From a virus: a stretch of DNA of 62,768 bases. Positions 57,946 through 62,768 of this stretch are shown here, one piece after another. Below the pieces are notes generated by a model. That model saw only the letters and a list, made by a program, of their open reading frames with translations. It was not told the origin of the DNA and did no database searches. The stretch's first letter is position 1, and the number at the start of each line of letters is the position of its first letter. A program made the position numbers and the translations under genes. The DNA lies in IMG/VR virus record IMGVR_UViG_3300020123_000165, positions 1 through 62,768 of that record; one strand, written 5' to 3'.

Positions 57946-59438
57946 CCACACTCACCACACTCACCACACAAATAGTCACGCGTGAGGACATCGAGGCCCT
58001 CACTCTCCGAGAGGTCGTCGCTCTAACGCATGACTGGACCTTGTGGGCCAGACCTAATCAGCTACCACCTGACCTACCTCAGTCATCCAACTACTCAGAA
58101 GACCGAATCCTATGGGACTATTGGGTCGCTCTCGCCGGTCGAGGCTTTGGAAAGACGCGCCTGGGGGGCGAGCAAGTCCTGCGCTGGGTAGATCAGGGCT
58201 ACCGACGGATCGCGATCATCGCACCGACGACGGCTGATACGCGAGACGTGGTCACTGAAGGTGAGTCGGGCATCATGACTATTGCCCACCCGCGCAAGCG
58301 ACCAATCTATGAGCCCTCCAAGCGGCGCCTCACCTTCCCAAACGGGGCGATCGCCACCCTGTACTCCGCTGAAGAGCCGGAACGCTTACGGGGTCCACAG
58401 TTCGATGCGGCTTGGTTGGATGAGATCGCTGCTTGGCAGTATCCACAAGAGGTATGGGACATGCTGCACTTCGGCCTGCGCTTGGGCCGTCATCCGCAGG
58501 TGGTCGTCTCTACCACCCCGAAGCCGATTCCACTCATACGGCGACTCATTGACCAGGCGCGCAAGAACCCTAATAGTACAGTACTCACCACCGGATCCAC
58601 CTATGAGAACAAGGCCAACCTGGCGAAGACATTCTTCACTCAGGTATCGCAATATGAAGGCACTCGCCTGGGTAGGCAAGAGCTGCATGCGGAGCTCATT
58701 GACCCGAGAGAGGCAGGGATCATCAAGCAACCCTGGTTCAATCCATGGCCACACTCCCAAGCACTACCACGCTTCGAGCATATCCTGCAGAGCTACGACA
58801 CCGCGTTCACTGAGAAGACTCTGGATCGCAAGACCAAAGACCCTGACCCAAGCGCGCAGAGTACCTGGGGCGTGTTTGCGATCACTCAGACGCACAGAGA
58901 CATCGCCAAAGAGCACCAGCCGATACCGAAGCACGTCAAGTATGGCATCCTCCTACTCGACTCCTGGTCAGATCACTTGGGATTCCCTGAGCTAAGGCAG
59001 AAGGTCAAGAATGAATACTCCAATTCTTATTACGGTCCGGAAGGCGATGAGCGGCGCGCAGACACCGTACTGATTGAAGATAAAGGCTCCGGCATCTCCC
59101 TTCGTCAAGATCTGCAGCTCTCTGTACCCGTAAGAGCATACAACCCTGGCAAGGCTGATAAGGTAGAGCGTCTGCATGCGGTAAGCAACATCCCCTGCAT
59201 GGGCATGGTGTTCATTCCAGCCAGCAGCAAAGATCCAAGCAAGTTCGCTAAGTGGGCGGATCCCCTGGTCGACCAAGTATGCTCATTCCCCTTGGTTGAG
59301 CATGATGACTTGACAGACACCTTCAGCCAAGCGCTTCAGTACTTGAAAGATGCCGGCTGGCTCGTACCCGATGAGCAAGAAGAGGAAGACGAATATGCAG
59401 ATGATGTTCCGACAGCACGTAATCCATATGCTGTATAA
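57942..59438 (+). CDS. Terminase large subunit
   Basis: The 498-aa packaging motor has Walker A ALAGRGFGKTRLGGEQ, Walker B FDAAWLDEIAAW, coupling motif VVSTTPKP, and nuclease residues in LQSYDTAFTEK, VLIEDKGSG and EHDDLTDTF. ATG 57942 is chosen for the ATGA overlap with the small subunit; the upstream in-frame stretch is a shadow of it. The layout is typical of phages that package by headful or at defined ends; the end type cannot be read. Confidence 0.95.
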   Translation: MTTLTTLTTQIVTREDIEALTLREVVALTHDWTLWARPNQLPPDLPQSSNYSEDRILWDYWVALAGRGFGKTRLGGEQVLRWVDQGYRRIAIIAPTTADTRDVVTEGESGIMTIAHPRKRPIYEPSKRRLTFPNGAIATLYSAEEPERLRGPQFDAAWLDEIAAWQYPQEVWDMLHFGLRLGRHPQVVVSTTPKPIPLIRRLIDQARKNPNSTVLTTGSTYENKANLAKTFFTQVSQYEGTRLGRQELHAELIDPREAGIIKQPWFNPWPHSQALPRFEHILQSYDTAFTEKTLDRKTKDPDPSAQSTWGVFAITQTHRDIAKEHQPIPKHVKYGILLLDSWSDHLGFPELRQKVKNEYSNSYYGPEGDERRADTVLIEDKGSGISLRQDLQLSVPVRAYNPGKADKVERLHAVSNIPCMGMVFIPASSKDPSKFAKWADPLVDQVCSFPLVEHDDLTDTFSQALQYLKDAGWLVPDEQEEEDEYADDVPTARNPYAV

Positions 59439-59467
59439 TGATAGTTCACTAACTAAAGGACTATCAT
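59434..59467 (+). promoter_or_regulatory. -10 box and start-codon hairpin
   Basis: TATAAT at 59434-59439 overlaps the terminase stop. Directly after it ATGATAGT (59438-59445) pairs with ACTATCAT (59460-59467), an 8-bp stem that puts the AAAGG ribosome site in the loop and the first bases of the start codon at 59466 in the stem. Confidence 0.55.
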
Positions 59468-59735
59468 GATACCTATCATACGCATCGAACTACAGAGTAT
59501 GAAAGAAACTCTGTCGGTGGCTATCCATGAGCATCTGCTAAAACAAGATGAGATGATACAGGCAGCTATCAATGCCATCACTCCCGAGCAAGTAACTGAG
59601 CTCATCAACCAAGAGATAAAGAAGATCTTGAAAGAGTCAGTTCAGAACTCATTGTCCTCCTATTACTTACATGGCAATGGTAGCGAGAAGATTAAAACAA
59701 TGGTCAAAGAGATTTTAGATCATGGCACTCGCTAA
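59466..59735 (+). CDS. Hypothetical helical protein, 89 aa
   Basis: The product is mostly helical and charged (SMKETLSVAIHEHLLKQDEM; TELINQEIKKILKESVQNSL). No family recognised. It overlaps the next gene by 14 bases. Its start lies in a hairpin. Confidence 0.65.
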   Translation: MIPIIRIELQSMKETLSVAIHEHLLKQDEMIQAAINAITPEQVTELINQEIKKILKESVQNSLSSYYLHGNGSEKIKTMVKEILDHGTR

Positions 59736-59955
59736 TTCCTCATTCAATATCATCATGCGCCAAGAGCAATGGCACCAGGACAACATAGAGCGCCAGAAAG
59801 CCAATCGCATAGAAGTGGTAAAGGCGGGAGGATCCTGCCAGACCTGTGCGAAAGGAAAGAAAGCACTCTCTATGATCAAGTGCTCTCATAAGCAAAAGTT
59901 GCTCAACCCGTTTAATTACTGTGACGTTTACAAGCCCAAGCTTGACGCGGTATAA
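59722..59955 (+). CDS. Small Cys-rich protein, 77 aa
   Basis: The C-terminal half has GGSCQTCAKGKKALSMIKCS and NYCDVYKPK, four cysteines in a zinc-finger-like spacing. The N-terminus is a helix (MRQEQWHQDNIERQKANRIE). Homologues follow terminase genes in related phages. Function is unknown. Confidence 0.68.
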   Translation: MALANSSFNIIMRQEQWHQDNIERQKANRIEVVKAGGSCQTCAKGKKALSMIKCSHKQKLLNPFNYCDVYKPKLDAV

Positions 59956-59956
59956 T
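59927..59956 (+). promoter_or_regulatory. Sigma70-type promoter
   Basis: TTTACA (59927-59932) and TATAAT (59951-59956) are separated by 18 bp. CTTGACGCGG directly before the -10 matches the 4855 promoter. It drives the ParB-like to PcfJ-like genes. Confidence 0.65.
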
Positions 59957-59983
59957 AGTGTAACATAGCCGTTGGAGTATTAA

Positions 59984-60607
59984 GTGCCGCCAATCGTCAG
60001 CCCTCTTCAAAAGGTGTTTCAAGCTATTCAGCGGTTGGCCAAAGGCACCGACCTCGCAGAGCCGGCAATAGAAAGAGCCCGATCTCTACCTGAGTACATT
60101 GACCCCTCCCGTTACAGTCCTCCGGCTCTCGCGAGAGCAACTCTGCAAATGCCAGCAGCTCAGAAAGGCTTTGCAGAGAGTCTAGTCTCCCAGAGACCGC
60201 CATTCGCATCCACTCTGGTCCGTCCAAGTGAGTGGGCTGAACATACACCACCGCTCGACTCAGTGCATGATGCGAACATTATTGAATACCTCAGAAACTC
60301 CTTAAGCAAGGACAAACTCAAAGAGCTCCCCGTCCTCTGGGCCGATCAGTACCCCCATGGGCTAGATCTAGGCTACGAAGGTCGCCACCGCATGGAAGCC
60401 TTGCGCCAGCTGTACGGTGACGATCCGGTGCTCACTAACCTGATCAAGGGCGATCGCTTTGATATAGTCAATAGCCCATACTACAAAGATCCAGTGAGAG
60501 AGTATCGTGGTGATATCAATATGAGTCCACTTGAGCTTCTCAGGCAACAGATGCAGTTCGGCGACAAACCATTCAAGGTAGACCCTCTCTGGATGAGCGA
60601 CAAGTAA
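59984..60607 (+). CDS. ParB/Srx-fold-like protein, 207 aa
   Basis: The start is GTG 59984 with GGAG nearby. Residues about 85-150 (HDANIIEYLRNSLSKDKLKE, LPVLWADQYPHGLDLGYEGR, HRMEALRQLYG) show the ParB-like pattern with the G-R-H-R-x-E-A box, which in ParB relatives binds or hydrolyses CTP or acts as a nuclease. The flanks are unrecognised. No ParA is present, so plasmid-type partition is unlikely. Confidence 0.66.
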   Translation: MPPIVSPLQKVFQAIQRLAKGTDLAEPAIERARSLPEYIDPSRYSPPALARATLQMPAAQKGFAESLVSQRPPFASTLVRPSEWAEHTPPLDSVHDANIIEYLRNSLSKDKLKELPVLWADQYPHGLDLGYEGRHRMEALRQLYGDDPVLTNLIKGDRFDIVNSPYYKDPVREYRGDINMSPLELLRQQMQFGDKPFKVDPLWMSDK

Positions 60608-61071
60608 TGCCAAGCCCACTTGAACTCTTGAAGCGGGTCATAATGACCTCCAAAGATATGCCTGACTTCTTAGAGGCATTCAATCACATCCGTCGCCGTA
60701 CCCCGGACATCAACAGTACGAATGAATGGAACAAGGTCACGCTTCCTGATGAGATGGCAAACAACATGCAGCATCCTGACGTTCGCACTCATGTATTTTT
60801 TGACCCCTCAGGTCGAGCTCAGGGCGCATATCAACTAGACTCCCGGCAACAGATCCCGTACCTTCTATCTGATATGCCAGGCCTAGGTGCGCATCTTCTG
60901 GATGACGCTTATTTTGTTGCGCCTCAAAAGCCTCTAAGCTTGCATGCCATCCCCGGCAGTGAAGGATTCTACCGTAAGCAACCTGGCTGGGTAGAGTCGC
61001 AAGACGAAGGCATTTCCAAATTCATTCGTAAGGCCCAAGGCGGCCTCTGTCAATGTAGGGGTATGAAATGA
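60607..61071 (+). CDS. GNAT-like protein, 154 aa
   Basis: The C-terminal half (GLGAHLLDDAYFVAPQKPLS, LHAIPGSEGFYRKQPGW) looks like the acetyl-CoA-binding and closing strands of a GNAT acetyltransferase, with the Ala-x-Pro...Phe-Tyr...Gly-Trp pattern. The protein ends in AQGGLCQCRG, close to the GG-x-V tail motif of other proteins here. The substrate is unknown. Its ATG overlaps the upstream stop. Confidence 0.6.
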   Translation: MPSPLELLKRVIMTSKDMPDFLEAFNHIRRRTPDINSTNEWNKVTLPDEMANNMQHPDVRTHVFFDPSGRAQGAYQLDSRQQIPYLLSDMPGLGAHLLDDAYFVAPQKPLSLHAIPGSEGFYRKQPGWVESQDEGISKFIRKAQGGLCQCRGMK

Positions 61072-61274
61072 GCAAACTTTCCACCAAAGCACGTAAGAAC
61101 CTTTCCAAGTCAGAGTTTGGTGAGCCATCGAAACGTAAGTATCCGATGCCTGACCGAGCTCATGCCGCTAATGCGAAGGCTCGTGCTTCTCAGCAGGTTG
61201 CTAAGGGTAACCTCTCCCGCAGCGAAGAGAAGAAGATTGACGCAAAAGCTAATCGTATCTTGAAGAAGAGCTAA
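61068..61274 (+). CDS. DUF6582-like small basic protein, 68 aa
   Basis: The product contains LSTKARKNLSKSEFGEPSKR, KYPMPDRAHAANAKARASQ and is Lys-rich throughout. The K-x-x-F-G-x-P-x-x-R-K-Y-P-x-P-D-x-x-H-A pattern is common in small phage and bacterial proteins, often next to portal or terminase genes. Function is unknown. Confidence 0.78.
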   Translation: MSKLSTKARKNLSKSEFGEPSKRKYPMPDRAHAANAKARASQQVAKGNLSRSEEKKIDAKANRILKKS

Positions 61275-61275
61275 C

Positions 61276-62768
61276 ATGGGACGTGCTACCGGTAGGAACA
61301 ACCGTGACCTTGGGCCTCTCGATTTATTGAGGGGTTTATATGAGACACTGGGTGGAGCAGCTAAAGGCGTAACCTCGGCGACCTTAGGCCTGCCAGGCGA
61401 TCTTGAGGGCCTCGCCCGAATGCTCATCCCTCGCATCTCTAATGAGTCTTCTCTGCCAAATACTGAAGATCTCATGAGACGCCTCCCAGGCCCAAACAAC
61501 ACAATGTCTGAGCTGGGCCGCAACCTGCCTTTGACGCCCACTCAAGCGGCTAAGCTTGGAGCCCCCCTCACTCGAGCCGCGGCTCAAGGTATTCATGAGG
61601 CGATGCAAGGTCGCGGTCCGCTTCAGGCGGCATTCTCAGCCATTCAACCAAAGTACGTGATCAAAGAACGTGGGGGTAATTGGTTGCCTGAAGGCTTGCC
61701 GATGCCGCAGAACCCTAAAGAGGCCCTTCAGCCTTACATTCCGGGGGGTGGCAGAAGCCGAGAAGAACTGCTTAAGGTATATGGGGAGAATCCTAACAAA
61801 GAAGCTATTCGTGGGGTAGATAATGCCAAAGTCATAGATCATTGGGTCAATGGACCCCTCCGCAAGTATATCATGCGGGATATGGCTACAGTGGACGACC
61901 CCATACGAAAACTAGCCGATCAGGGGATCCTCCACGTCGACCCCCAAGAGCTCAATTACAATATGCATAACTATGGTCGCTGGCCCCTTGAAGGACAAAC
62001 TTTCCACGCTAAGTCTGACATGGCAAAAGCTTGGGAAGGTGCATCAGACAATGCCGTTGGAATGTCCCCGCGATGGTCACTAGCTCCGGAACCGGGCTCT
62101 AGCAAGATCTCTCGCGAGCACCCCTGGATAGATAAGTTGCCGGAAGATACGAATCTGTATGGTATCTCAGACTCGAAGAACTTTGCCAATGACCTCGGAC
62201 TTGATCGGCTTATCGAATCCACCTATGATGATCTTCTGACTGGTCGCTTGACTCCTGAGCAACTTAAATCAGGATCCTTTAGTGTAGATGCCGCCGTACG
62301 TCAAGCTCACAACCGTCGCATGGAAGAAGTGGCTAAGCAAGAAGCTGAGCAGCTCAAGAATAGTCGCAATGCCGCAACGGTAACCCACAAAGAGTACCCT
62401 GATAGCCCCGAAGGCTTCCACTGGGTGCAGATCAAGCCTACAGGAAAAAAGGGGCTCCCCGAGGGATATACGGTAGAACCAGACTCTACCTATATGGGTA
62501 AGACTGGGTATCAGTTACGTATGCCAGATGGAACACGCTTAGGGCTTCCTCAGGAATCTGAAGAGTTGGCTTTTGCAGAGTTGAAAGACCCTCGTTATCA
62601 AGTAGATGGTGACCTTCAGAAAGCTCTCACTCATGAAGGTGACGTCATGGGTCACTGCGTCGGCGACTATTGCGACGATGTAGCTTCTGGCCAGACAGGT
62701 ATCTACTCTCTGCGAGACAAGAGCGGAAAGTCTCACGTAACGATTGAGACTAGCAAAAGTAAGAGAGT
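61276..62768 (+). CDS. PcfJ-like protein, N-terminal and central part (continues at 1)
   Basis: The frame opens at ATG 61276, one base after the previous stop, and stays open to the window end; it continues in frame at base 3 and stops at 683, giving 682 aa. Residues 1-60 include LYETLGGAAKGVTSATLGLP, a start seen in large phage proteins of environmental podoviruses. Residues about 140-300 (NAKVIDHWVNGPLRKYIMRD; YGRWPLEGQTFHAKSDMAKA) are an unrecognised domain. Residues about 450-500 hold the PcfJ-like block (LTHEGDVMGHCVGDYC). It may be a virion or injected protein, by position. Confidence 0.82.
   Translation, partial: MGRATGRNNRDLGPLDLLRGLYETLGGAAKGVTSATLGLPGDLEGLARMLIPRISNESSLPNTEDLMRRLPGPNNTMSELGRNLPLTPTQAAKLGAPLTRAAAQGIHEAMQGRGPLQAAFSAIQPKYVIKERGGNWLPEGLPMPQNPKEALQPYIPGGGRSREELLKVYGENPNKEAIRGVDNAKVIDHWVNGPLRKYIMRDMATVDDPIRKLADQGILHVDPQELNYNMHNYGRWPLEGQTFHAKSDMAKAWEGASDNAVGMSPRWSLAPEPGSSKISREHPWIDKLPEDTNLYGISDSKNFANDLGLDRLIESTYDDLLTGRLTPEQLKSGSFSVDAAVRQAHNRRMEEVAKQEAEQLKNSRNAATVTHKEYPDSPEGFHWVQIKPTGKKGLPEGYTVEPDSTYMGKTGYQLRMPDGTRLGLPQESEELAFAELKDPRYQVDGDLQKALTHEGDVMGHCVGDYCDDVASGQTGIYSLRDKSGKSHVTIETSKSKR
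62642..62768. repeat. Terminal direct repeat, right copy
   Basis: Identical to bases 1-127. See the left copy; it marks the join of a circular map inside the PcfJ-like gene. Confidence 0.95.

Noticed and set aside
59984-60607. Plasmid-like partition system (ParB)
   Set aside because: No ParA partner and no parS-like inverted repeats; only the GRHR box is shared.

Overview
The window is one complete, circularly closed genome of a tailed double-stranded DNA phage. The first 127 bases are repeated exactly as the last 127, and one gene (start 61276) runs off the right end and continues in frame to 683, so the real unit is about 62,641 bp. The virion genes point to a short-tailed (podovirus-like) phage with P22-type neck parts: a large portal with a glutamine-rich helical C-terminus, a gp4-like adaptor, a second adaptor, a gp10-like tail hub candidate and several ejection-type proteins. 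There is no tape measure, sheath or tail-tube set. I see no integrase, repressor or RNA polymerase, so a lytic, host-polymerase-dependent life style is likely. A lipoprotein and a GTA-type holin fit a Gram-negative host; the Ead/Ea22-like and DUF551-like accessory genes hint at a betaproteobacterium, which is a weak inference.

Layout. (1) 57589-62768 plus 1-25912, plus strand: terminase pair, a cluster with ParB-like, GNAT-like and PcfJ-like proteins, portal, lysis genes (GH108 endolysin, holin), small proteins, a GroES-like co-chaperonin, scaffold, major capsid protein, adaptors, tail fibre and ejection proteins, closed by a strong terminator at 25947. (2) 25970-51984, minus strand: replication, recombination and nucleotide genes (VRR-NUC nuclease, SNF2-type helicase, ssDNA-binding protein with a Sak4-like ATPase, Cas4-like nuclease, ATP-dependent ligase, UDG-DNA polymerase A fusion, dCMP deaminase, DHH phosphoesterase, DnaJ-domain protein, thymidylate synthase-like enzyme), then an accessory cassette (about 43.0-45.5 kb), many small proteins, an all-alpha NTP pyrophosphatase and a deoxynucleotide kinase. 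(3) 52126-54415, plus strand: a small HTH protein and a primase-helicase. (4) 54384-57157, minus strand: small early genes around an AT-rich, repeat-bearing intergenic region (54960-55500) that is the best origin candidate.

Most striking signals. A compact RNA at 5429-5495 has a perfect three-way junction of 10, 6 and 6 bp stems, and the loop of its third stem is perfectly complementary to six bases just downstream of the junction (a pseudoknot), directly before the GroES-like gene. A second multibranched RNA at 45431-45536 (minus strand) leads the accessory cassette and resembles the c4 antisense RNA class. A set of TS-like, kinase and pyrophosphatase genes next to a UDG-fused polymerase raises the possibility of modified pyrimidines in the phage DNA. 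Five HNH-type homing endonuclease genes are scattered through the genome; one of them has lost a recognisable start codon.
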